Shown: positions 1 through 6,113 of the stretch, one piece after another | Layout: each line of letters begins with the position of its first letter | Numbering within the stretch: position 1 is the first letter of the stretch | From: DAOTWP01 sp034435675 | Lineage (GTDB): Bacteria; Chloroflexota; Anaerolineae; Aggregatilineales; Phototrophicaceae | NCBI GenBank assembly: GCA_034435675.1 | Contig: DAOTWP010000066.1 | Location: forward strand, 1-8,783 | Reading direction: 5' to 3' | DNA length: 8,783 nucleotides | Notes under the pieces: model-generated | What the model saw: only the letters and a program-made list of their open reading frames with translations | Databases searched by the model: none | What the model was told of the DNA's origin: nothing | Program-made: the position numbers and the translations under genes

Positions 1-623
1 CTGCCGAAGGCTTCTTCCTGCTGACCAACATTGACCCGCTGTTTGAGATTGCCGGGACACCGCTGCCACACGACATCTGGATCAGCCTGTACCCCGGCAC
101 AGACGCCGAGCAGGTACGAGCCGCAGCGCGCGCGCTGGGCTTCCCGATCATTCGTTATCTTGACCCGCAGGAGTCCTTGCAGGCGGCACAGGCAGCGCCC
201 AGCCGGCGCGGGGTGCTGGGCTTTTTGTCGGTGGGCTTCGTCGCCTCAATCACGCTGACACTGGTCACGGCGATTATCCAGAGCGCGGCATCGTTCCGCG
301 CGCAGGCGTCGCAGTTGGGCGTGCTGCGGGCGATGGGCGCCGGTGGCACTACCGTCGGCGTGTACCTGCTGCTGCTGCAATCGCTGGCGTCGCTCAGCGG
401 GGTTGCCAGCGGCACACTGATCGGCGTAGCGACGACCGTGCTGTTCCTGCCGCTGCTCGATTTCAGCGGCGGGCTGCCGCCCTACCTGATTCGCGTCGCC
501 TGGACCGACATCGCGCTGGTGTATGCCGTGTTCGCCGGCGTGCTGCTGAGCGTGATGCTGTTGACGACGATTCTGCTGGGACGCGAACGGCTGACGACCA
601 TCGTCAAACTGGGCGATGCGTGA
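1..623 (+). CDS. FtsX/MacB-type ABC transporter permease, C-terminal part (5' end outside window)
   Basis: The frame is open from the left edge (first full codon at 3) to tandem in-frame stops TGATGA at 621-626, giving 206 visible residues. Visible residues 1-68 look like the end of an extracytoplasmic domain. Three strongly hydrophobic segments follow at about 70-97, 116-150 and 169-192, which is the usual C-terminal layout of FtsX permeases. The motif LGVLRAMGA (105-113), just after the first of these helices, is characteristic of the FtsX family (LGxLRAxG), where the cytoplasmic loop contacts the ATPase. Proteins of this family do not usually form a channel; they transmit ATPase movement across the membrane to act on lipids, lipoproteins, peptides or cell-wall enzymes. 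The downstream adaptor and two ATPases support a MacAB/Lol-like exporter. An internal TTG at 177 is an unlikely start because it would remove sequence that fits the family. The substrate is unknown. Confidence 0.88.
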   Translation, partial: AEGFFLLTNIDPLFEIAGTPLPHDIWISLYPGTDAEQVRAAARALGFPIIRYLDPQESLQAAQAAPSRRGVLGFLSVGFVASITLTLVTAIIQSAASFRAQASQLGVLRAMGAGGTTVGVYLLLLQSLASLSGVASGTLIGVATTVLFLPLLDFSGGLPPYLIRVAWTDIALVYAVFAGVLLSVMLLTTILLGRERLTTIVKLGDA

Positions 624-671
624 TGAACGGAACCGGACATCCAACCCCAACCCGGATGGCATGAGGACACA

Positions 672-2042
672 ATGCAGCGACTGTTAAGCCTGTTGGCAAC
701 CATATTGTTCACTGCCGGAGTGCTGGCGGCATGCGGCACGGAAGGCGCGGTCAGCGGCAATTCTGCGGCGCAGGCAGCACCCACCGAAACGCCCTTCCCC
801 ACTGCCCCGGCGGTTGCGCGCCCGACCTATGTAGTGCAGCGCGGCACTGTGCAGGACACGCTCGAATTTACCGGGCGCTGGCGTCCGCGTGACCAACTGC
901 CACTTGCCTTTGAGATCGCCGGGTCGGTGCGCGGCGTGTATGTACGCACCGGGGACACCGTCGCTGAAGGGCAGCTTCTGGCAGATTACGACACCACCGA
1001 TCTACAGCGCCAGTTAGACAGCGAACTGCTCAACCTGGAAACCGCGCAGCGCAACCTCGAAAGTGGTTCGTCCGGCAGTGTAGACGCGGTAGTCGATGCC
1101 GAAATCCGGCTGGCGAACGCGCGCCTCAATCTGGAAAGCACCCGTGCGGGCAACCCCTGGACCAGTGTCGCCAGCGCCCGTGAGAGCCTCGAAACGGCAC
1201 GACGCAACCTTGAACGTGCCGAACGCGATTATGACGACGCGCGCAGCCGCCCGCAGGACCCCGGCGCGGCACAGGCGATTGAGCAGGCTTACCGCAATCT
1301 GGAAGACGCTCGCCAGCGTGTGCGCGAGGCGGAAATCAGCTACCAACAGGCGGCGCAGAGCTACAACAATTATCAGTACCAGATCGCCAATGCCGAAAAC
1401 AGCGTCATTGAGGCGGAACTGGCGCTGGAACGCGCCCGCGCGGGCGGCGAGGCAGACCCCAGCCGTGTGCAGGCAGTGCGCCAGGCGCAGCTCAACATTG
1501 ACCGCATCACCGCGGAAATCGCCCAGGCGTCGCTGGTGTCGCCGATTGGCGGCGTGGTGCTGGAAGTCAACATTCAGGCGGGCGACGATGTGCGCGCCTT
1601 TGACACGGTGATCGTCGTCGGGCTGCCGGAGCCGCGTGAGGTGATCGCTGAACTGGCATATGGCGACGCTTCGCAGTTGAACATCGGCGATGTGGGCGTC
1701 TGCGAGGTGTTCAACCGCCCGGAAACTGCCGTGCAGTGTGCCGTGCGGCGTATTCCACTCAGCGCGCGCGAGGCGGACCAGACCACCCGCGTGGCAGCGA
1801 TTCTCTCGCCTGACCTGCCCGATGGCGCGCAGATTCTGGTGCGCATGCCGCTGGAAACCCGCGAAGCTGTGCTCTGGCTGCCGCCGGTGGCAATCCGCAC
1901 GTTCCAGAACCGCAACTTCGTTGTGGTGCAAACACCGGATGGCGAACGCGGCGTAGACGTGGTGCTGGGGCTGCAAACAGATGACCGCGTGGAGATCGTC
2001 AGCGGCGTGAACGAGGGCGATGTGGTCATCGGAGGACCCTGA
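672..2042 (+). CDS. Periplasmic adaptor lipoprotein (HlyD/MacA-like membrane fusion protein)
   Basis: This 456-residue protein begins with a lipoprotein signal peptide: a hydrophobic stretch at 4-20 and lipobox LAAC at 18-21, so Cys21 is the likely lipidated residue. A short Ala/Pro/Thr linker (31-50) follows. The first half of a lipoyl-like domain lies at about 78-110 (EIAGSVRGVYVRTGDTV). A long charged alpha-hairpin covers about 110-286 and is rich in L-E-x-A-R-x-N-L heptad-like repeats. The second lipoyl half is at 287-318 (SPIGGVVLEVNIQAGDDV). A beta-barrel and a membrane-proximal domain make up the rest, ending in GVNEGDVVIGGP, typical of adaptor C-termini. Adaptors of this type link an inner-membrane transporter to the outside. 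Two Cys, C344 and C356, flank a loop and could form a disulfide. ATG 672 is preceded by GAGGA at 663-667, with only 4 nt between them. It lies 48 nt after the permease gene and 1 nt before the ATPase gene. Confidence 0.9.
   Translation: MQRLLSLLATILFTAGVLAACGTEGAVSGNSAAQAAPTETPFPTAPAVARPTYVVQRGTVQDTLEFTGRWRPRDQLPLAFEIAGSVRGVYVRTGDTVAEGQLLADYDTTDLQRQLDSELLNLETAQRNLESGSSGSVDAVVDAEIRLANARLNLESTRAGNPWTSVASARESLETARRNLERAERDYDDARSRPQDPGAAQAIEQAYRNLEDARQRVREAEISYQQAAQSYNNYQYQIANAENSVIEAELALERARAGGEADPSRVQAVRQAQLNIDRITAEIAQASLVSPIGGVVLEVNIQAGDDVRAFDTVIVVGLPEPREVIAELAYGDASQLNIGDVGVCEVFNRPETAVQCAVRRIPLSAREADQTTRVAAILSPDLPDGAQILVRMPLETREAVLWLPPVAIRTFQNRNFVVVQTPDGERGVDVVLGLQTDDRVEIVSGVNEGDVVIGGP
2031..2035 (+). 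promoter_or_regulatory. Ribosome binding site that decides the start of the first ATPase
   Basis: GGAGG at 2031-2035 lies 8 nt before ATG 2044 and within the last codons of the adaptor gene. It favours ATG 2044 over the in-frame ATG at 2020, which would overlap the adaptor gene and has no comparable site in front of it. Confidence 0.7.
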
Positions 2043-2043
2043 G

Positions 2044-2994
2044 ATGACGGATGCTTTTATCCAGTGCCGGCGCATTGTCAAGGCGTACCGCGTGTCTGAC
2101 CATGAAATTGTTGCCCTGCGCGGCATTGACTTCGAGATGCAGCAGGGCGAGTGGGTGTCGATTATTGGACCCAGCGGCGCGGGCAAAAGCTCGCTGCTCA
2201 ACCTGCTGGGCGGGCTGGACACCCCGACTGCCGGGCAGCTCATTGTCGGCGGGCAGAATCTGCTCGAACTCAAGGGGCGCAGACTGGCGAATTACCGGCT
2301 GAAGCAGGTCGGCTTTTTGTGGCAGCAGGTTGACCGCAACCTGATGCCGCAGCGCAACGCCCTGCGCAATGTGACGCTGCCAATGCTGCTGGCAGGCGCG
2401 CCGCTCTGGCGGCGGGTGCGGCAGGCAAAAGACCTGCTGCGCGCGGTGGGGCTGGCAGACCAGATGCACAAACGCCCGGCACAGCTTTCCGGCGGGCAGC
2501 AGCAGCGTGTCGCCGTGGCGGTGGCGCTGGCGAATCATCCCCCCCTGCTGCTGGCGGATGAACCTACCGGGGCGCTCGACCGTGAGAGCGCGCGCCAGGT
2601 GATGGATCTGATTCAGGCGCTGCGCGAACGCTACGGCTTGACCGTGCTGATGGTCACGCATGATCTGAGCATCGCGCGCTATGCCGACCGCGTGCTGACC
2701 CTGCGCGACGGTGCGCTGGGGCAGGACATCGCCCACCCCGAAGACCAGACGCCGCAGTTCGACGACGCCGGGCGCATTCGCCTGCCCGACGAAGTGCGCG
2801 CCCAACTGGGCGAAGCGCTGCGCATCGCCGTCGAAATTCGCCCGGAAGGCGTGCTGCTGCGCGCGGAAACCGACGAGGTAGACGACACTGGCAGCCTGCT
2901 TGAAGCGATGCTGCCGCAGGATGCCCCGCCGCAGCGCCGTCGTCTGTTCGGCAGGCGGCGCAAGACCGCGAGAAAGGATACGACGGCGGCATGA
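2044..2994 (+). CDS. ABC transporter ATP-binding protein with AbrB-like C-terminal extension
   Basis: This 316-residue ATPase belongs to the MacB/LolD class that powers FtsX permeases. Visible motifs are Walker A GPSGAGKS (42-49), Q-loop Gln94 in FLWQQ, signature LSGGQQQR (148-155), Walker B LLLADEP (168-174) and H-loop His206 in MVTHD. All catalytic residues are present, so it should be active. LolD-type proteins usually end near residue 225-235. Here about 85 extra residues follow. Within them, residues 239-274 (FDDAGRIRLPDEVRAQLG, then IRPEGVLLR) resemble the swapped-hairpin AbrB/MazE fold, in which a DxxGRIxLPxxxRxxLG motif is followed by a short beta hairpin. The tail ends with a basic run at 298-311. 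The resemblance is from motif recognition, and the role is unknown. The gene starts 1 nt after the adaptor stop and overlaps the next gene by 4 nt (ATGA), so coupled translation is likely. Confidence 0.93.
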   Translation: MTDAFIQCRRIVKAYRVSDHEIVALRGIDFEMQQGEWVSIIGPSGAGKSSLLNLLGGLDTPTAGQLIVGGQNLLELKGRRLANYRLKQVGFLWQQVDRNLMPQRNALRNVTLPMLLAGAPLWRRVRQAKDLLRAVGLADQMHKRPAQLSGGQQQRVAVAVALANHPPLLLADEPTGALDRESARQVMDLIQALRERYGLTVLMVTHDLSIARYADRVLTLRDGALGQDIAHPEDQTPQFDDAGRIRLPDEVRAQLGEALRIAVEIRPEGVLLRAETDEVDDTGSLLEAMLPQDAPPQRRRLFGRRRKTARKDTTAA

Positions 2995-3902
2995 GCGAGC
3001 ACAACAGCAGCAGCACGAACACCGGTGGCAAGAACAGCAGCGCCAAGAACAGCAGCGCCAAAAACAGCAGCGCCAATGGCACGGGACCCGATACACGCCC
3101 CGTTTCGGTGCGCTGCGAGGCGGTGGAGCGCTCGTTTGGCGCGGGCGAACGGCTGGTGCGTGTGCTGCGCGGGCTGGATTTGACCGTGCGCGCGGGTGAA
3201 CTGGTCGCCCTGTACGGGCCGTCCGGCAGCGGCAAGACCACGCTGCTGAACATCGTCGGCGTGTTGGATCGTCCCAACGGGGGCGGGGTCGAAGTGCTGG
3301 GCAGCGATGTGCTGCGGTTGGGTGAACGCGGGCGCGCCCGCATGCGCCGCCGCGAAATCGGCTTCATCTTCCAGAGTTCGACACTGCTGGGCACCTATAC
3401 CGCGATGGAGAATATTGATCTGGCGCTGCGCCTGCCGGGGTTGGGCTTCTTCGAACGCCGCAAACGCGCCCGCGCCGCGCTGGAGGCAGTCGGCTTGAGC
3501 GCCTGGGCGAATCATGTGCCGGAGGAGCTGTCGGGCGGTCAGCGGCAGCGTGTGGCGATTGCCCGCGCGCTGGCACTGCGCCCGCGCCTGCTGCTGGCAG
3601 ACGAGCCGACCAGCGGGCTGGACACGCGCACCACCCGGCGCATTATGGCGCTGTTTCGCGGCATTGCCGAAGCGCAGCAGACCACCTTTTTGATTGTGTC
3701 ACATGACCCGATGATCGTTGATTTTGTCGATCGTGCTTATGACCTTGTGGATGGCAGGCTGTCGCCGCGCCTGCCGGAAACGCCATTTGGTATCGCCACC
3801 GGGGCGCCTGTGCAGGATGGTAATCGTCATGGCGCGCAGGCAGGAACACCGGATGACCAATCCGAAGCGAAACAGCCGGAACAAACGCCGGTTATCGAGT
3901 GA
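2991..3902 (+). CDS. ABC transporter ATP-binding protein (MacB/LolD type) with Asn/Ser-rich N-terminal repeat
   Basis: This 303-residue second ATPase has Walker A GPSGSGKT (76-83), Q-loop Gln128 in FIFQ, signature LSGGQRQR (180-187), Walker B LLLADEP (200-206) followed by TSGLD, and H-loop His238 in VSHD. It is therefore probably active. The ABC fold starts near residue 37. Residues 1-36 are low-complexity and contain KNSSA three times in a row, encoded by a 15-nt tandem repeat. Residues from about 262 form a polar tail with no recognised domain. The start at ATG 2991 overlaps the previous stop (ATGA) and has AAAGGA at 2973-2978, 12 nt upstream. GTG 3108 is an alternative start that would remove the repeat, but I see no good ribosome site there. 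With the first ATPase it could form a heterodimer, or each could serve a separate permease; another permease may lie upstream of the window. Confidence 0.92.
   Translation: MSEHNSSSTNTGGKNSSAKNSSAKNSSANGTGPDTRPVSVRCEAVERSFGAGERLVRVLRGLDLTVRAGELVALYGPSGSGKTTLLNIVGVLDRPNGGGVEVLGSDVLRLGERGRARMRRREIGFIFQSSTLLGTYTAMENIDLALRLPGLGFFERRKRARAALEAVGLSAWANHVPEELSGGQRQRVAIARALALRPRLLLADEPTSGLDTRTTRRIMALFRGIAEAQQTTFLIVSHDPMIVDFVDRAYDLVDGRLSPRLPETPFGIATGAPVQDGNRHGAQAGTPDDQSEAKQPEQTPVIE
3030..3074 (+). repeat. Three-copy 15-nt tandem repeat inside the second ATPase gene
   Basis: The unit AAGAACAGCAGCGCC occurs at 3030-3044 and 3045-3059, and at 3060-3074 with one change (AAAAACAGCAGCGCC). It encodes KNSSA three times, in frame. 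A related AACAGCAGCAGC run lies just before it, near 3002. Unit length is a multiple of three, so copy-number change would not break the frame. Confidence 0.95.
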
Positions 3903-3910
3903 ATGAAGGC

Positions 3911-3917
3911 GGAGGGG
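3911..3917 (+). promoter_or_regulatory. Strong ribosome binding site for the LysM gene
   Basis: GGAGGGG lies 10 nt before ATG 3928, in the 25-nt spacer after the second ATPase stop (3900-3902). It is among the best Shine-Dalgarno matches in the window and fixes the start of the LysM protein. Confidence 0.65.
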
Positions 3918-3927
3918 AAAGCCAGCG

Positions 3928-4890
3928 ATGTGGAAAAAACTGGGCAGCAGCCTGCCGACGATCTTTTTAATGCTGACCTCGCTCTTTACCGGGGCGATTT
4001 TGATGCGCCTGACGATGACGCCGGTGCAGCCCGCCTACGAGTCGCCTGCGGGGGCTGCCAGCAGCCGTGACGCGGTAGACCCCTGGACGCCCGCTGCCTT
4101 CCAGGTGCAGCAGGCGCAGGATGGTACGCCGCAGGGCACCGTGACCCCCTCGCCCACGTCGTCGCCCACCGTGACCGCGCAGCCCACGGTGACGAATACC
4201 CTGCTGCCGCCGCCCACCTTTGAGCCGCCCACACTGACCCCCATGCCGACGATTGCGCCCACCGAGACGCCTACGGAAGCGATTGTGGTGCAGGTGACGA
4301 TTGAAGGGCTGCGCGGCGCGGAAACCCCCACGCCGACCAGCACCGAGGGCTGCACCCCGCGCGCAGACTGGACGCTGATCTACGAAGTGCAGTTTGACGA
4401 CGCGCTGGCACGCATTGCCGAGCGCTATAACACGTCTGTTGAAGCGCTGGCAGCGGCGAACTGCATTGCAGACCCGAACGTGATCGTCGTCGGGCAGCGC
4501 CTGCGCGTGCCGGGCGCGGCGCATCCCGCCGTGCCGCTGGTCGAGTGCGTACCCTATGAGGTGCTGCTGCCTGTACCGGGCACGCTGGCGATCAACGGCT
4601 CCGATTCGTTGACCTTCTCGTGGATCGGTCCGCGTTCGTACTACAGTGTGCTGCGTATCACCCGCACGGATGGCACGGTGGTGCATGAGGTGGTGGTCGA
4701 ACTGCGCCAGAACGAAACTGTCAACCTGTATGAAGACCTGAAGGAAAGCGGCACATTCTACTGGTATCTGTTCCCGTTGGATCAGAATTTCCAGCCCGTC
4801 GGCTGCGCGCATGGCGGACCGTGGTCCTTCACCAAAGGTCCCGCGCCCACCGAAACGCCCACCCTCGCGGCGGGCGGCATCGGTCCGTGA
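3928..4890 (+). CDS. Membrane-anchored LysM-domain protein with Thr/Pro linker and Ig-like C-terminal module
   Basis: This 320-residue protein is probably held at the cell surface. An N-terminal hydrophobic segment at about 8-27, after a basic MWKK start, acts as a signal anchor or signal peptide; no lipobox Cys is present. Residues 65-115 form a Thr/Pro-rich linker of the type found in Chloroflexota surface proteins. A single LysM domain follows at about 149-192 (LARIAERYNTSVEALAAANCI, then VGQRLRVP); LysM domains bind N-acetylglucosamine polymers such as peptidoglycan. The remainder, about 200-305, looks like a small beta-sandwich: it has TFSWIGP, then YWYLFPLDQNFQPVGC and GGPWSFTK, seen in similar proteins that often repeat next to LysM domains. 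The tail ends with PTETPTL. Start ATG 3928 has a strong ribosome site. It lies 25 nt after the ABC genes and 13 nt before the SGNH gene. No enzymatic residues are seen, so a binding or scaffold role is likely. Confidence 0.85.
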   Translation: MWKKLGSSLPTIFLMLTSLFTGAILMRLTMTPVQPAYESPAGAASSRDAVDPWTPAAFQVQQAQDGTPQGTVTPSPTSSPTVTAQPTVTNTLLPPPTFEPPTLTPMPTIAPTETPTEAIVVQVTIEGLRGAETPTPTSTEGCTPRADWTLIYEVQFDDALARIAERYNTSVEALAAANCIADPNVIVVGQRLRVPGAAHPAVPLVECVPYEVLLPVPGTLAINGSDSLTFSWIGPRSYYSVLRITRTDGTVVHEVVVELRQNETVNLYEDLKESGTFYWYLFPLDQNFQPVGCAHGGPWSFTKGPAPTETPTLAAGGIGP

Positions 4891-4903
4891 GGCGGTGTGC
4901 GCC

Positions 4904-6094
4904 GTGCCGCTGAGCGCTGATGCTGCGAACCCCGCTGACCATGCGGACACCCCTGCCGCAGGCTGGCACGCGCCTGGCTGGGGCGCAATTGCCCGTGTGC
5001 TGCTCAAGGCGGGGCTGTGGTTCGCCGCGCTGAACCTGCTCTTCGCGCTGCTGCTGCCGGACGGCTTCAGCACGTCGCTGAGCCTGTATAACACGCTGCT
5101 GCCGGGGCGCGAACGCCTGCCCTATGGCACTGACCCGGCGGCATACAACCTGACGCTCAACGACCTGGACGCCATGTTCGCCGCGCATGTGGTCAGCGCC
5201 CCTGCCCCGGCAGATGAATTTCGCCTGCTGCTGCTGGGCGACAGTGCCACCTGGGGCTTTTTGCTCACCCCTGAACAGACCCTCGCCGGGCAGATCAACG
5301 CCGCCGGGCTGACGCTGGCGGACGGGCGGCGGGTACGCGCCTATAATCTGGGGCACCCGGTGCTCTCGCTGACCAAAGACCTGCTGCTGCTGGAACAGGG
5401 CTTAGGCTTTGCGCCGGACATGGTCATCTGGCTGGTCACGCCGCAGTCCTTCCCACGCGCGCGCCAGTTAGACGCGCCGCTGGTGCAGCGCAATGCCGCC
5501 CGCCTGCGCCCGCTGATCGCCACTTACGGGCTGGCGCTCGATGCGGCTGATTCGCGCCTGTATGCGCCGGATTTCTGGCAGCGCACCATCGTCGGGCAGC
5601 GGAGCGAGATTGCCGCGTGGCTGCGTTTGCAGGTCTACGGCGTGCTGTGGGCGGTCACCGGCATTGACCAGGTTTACCCTGAATACACGCCGACGGCGAA
5701 CGACTTTGACGACGCGGGCGTGCAAGCGTGGCTGAACTTCGCGACGCCCACCCCCCTGAATGCTGACATTCTGGCGCTGGATGTGCTGGCGGCAGGTGTG
5801 GCAATAGCAGAAGCGCAGGGTGTGCCGTTGCTGATCGTCAATGAACCGATGTTCATTGCGAACGGACGCAGCAGCGACCAGCGTTATAACTTCTGGTATC
5901 CCCGCTGGGCAGTGCAGCAGTTCCGCCCGCTGCTGGCACAAACGGCAGCGCGGGAGCGTTGGGATTACCTCGATTTGTGGGATGCCGTGCCCCCGGCGGA
6001 ATTCAGCGACAGCCCGGTACACCTGACTCCCGCGGGCAGCACACGGCTGGCGCAGATACTGGGCGGGGCAGTGCTGGCACGGGCAGGCGGCTGA
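4904..6094 (+). CDS. Membrane-anchored SGNH/GDSL-like hydrolase-fold protein
   Basis: With the GTG start at 4904 the product has 396 residues. A hydrophobic helix at about 29-52 anchors it, with the rest probably outside the cell. Block I of the SGNH fold is GDSATWG, with nucleophile Ser114. YNLGHPVLS carries the block II glycine, and DSPVHLTPAG near the end carries candidate catalytic His373. The Asp (369) is four residues before His rather than the usual three, and the block III Asn is not obvious (VTPQSF), so activity is uncertain. Relatives include AlgX/DHHW-type acetyltransferase partners and esterases acting on polysaccharides. ATG 4811 is in frame but would overlap the LysM gene by 80 nt and add an Arg/Pro-rich leader. 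GTG 4904 has GAGG at 4889-4892, 11 nt upstream; GTG 4895 is another option. It is the last gene of the plus-strand cluster. Confidence 0.8.
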   Translation: MPLSADAANPADHADTPAAGWHAPGWGAIARVLLKAGLWFAALNLLFALLLPDGFSTSLSLYNTLLPGRERLPYGTDPAAYNLTLNDLDAMFAAHVVSAPAPADEFRLLLLGDSATWGFLLTPEQTLAGQINAAGLTLADGRRVRAYNLGHPVLSLTKDLLLLEQGLGFAPDMVIWLVTPQSFPRARQLDAPLVQRNAARLRPLIATYGLALDAADSRLYAPDFWQRTIVGQRSEIAAWLRLQVYGVLWAVTGIDQVYPEYTPTANDFDDAGVQAWLNFATPTPLNADILALDVLAAGVAIAEAQGVPLLIVNEPMFIANGRSSDQRYNFWYPRWAVQQFRPLLAQTAARERWDYLDLWDAVPPAEFSDSPVHLTPAGSTRLAQILGGAVLARAGG

Positions 6095-6113
6095 GGGCGC
6101 GCCTCACGCCAGC
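6073..6113. terminator. Possible bidirectional terminator between convergent genes
   Basis: GCTGGC (6073-6078) pairs with GCCAGC (6108-6113). Between them, 6092-6106 reads TGAGGGCGCGCCTCA, a palindrome apart from one extra G. The stop codons of both convergent genes form its ends. There is no T-run on either strand, so this is a weak call. Confidence 0.3.

Noticed and set aside
220..230. Recurring CTTTTTG tracts (also near 2313, 3686 and 5257) as possible slippage sites
   Set aside because: Each is simply adjacent Phe-Leu codons TTT-TTG in an intact gene; no alternative frame product is supported.
638..659. CATCC/GGATG inverted repeat between the permease and adaptor genes
   Set aside because: A 5-bp stem with an 11-nt loop and no T-run; too weak for a terminator and it sits inside an apparent operon.
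780..794. 15-nt identity CCCACCGAAACGCCC shared with 4846-4860
   Set aside because: It encodes the same PTETP linker motif in two surface proteins and is most simply convergence of low-complexity Thr/Pro sequence with shared codon bias.
1029..1230. Repeated segments resembling LETAxRNLE in the adaptor
   Set aside because: These are heptad-like repeats of the alpha-hairpin normal for this family, and their DNA has diverged, so they are not a distinct repeat element.
1014..2273. Long open frame of 419 codons on the minus strand, opposite the adaptor gene
   Set aside because: It mirrors a well-supported gene with lipobox, lipoyl halves and coiled coil. Its translation is rich in His, Arg and Cys with no recognisable domain, as expected from a high-GC antisense frame.
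2026..3096. Minus-strand open frame of 356 codons with a Cys/Trp-rich start
   Set aside because: It lies opposite the first ATPase and the KNSSA repeat. The CCxWR-type repeats are just the reverse complement of that repeat.
3967..5094. Minus-strand open frame of 375 codons opposite the LysM gene
   Set aside because: It is low-complexity Arg/Gly/His sequence produced by the reverse of the Thr/Pro linker; no domain and no convincing start.
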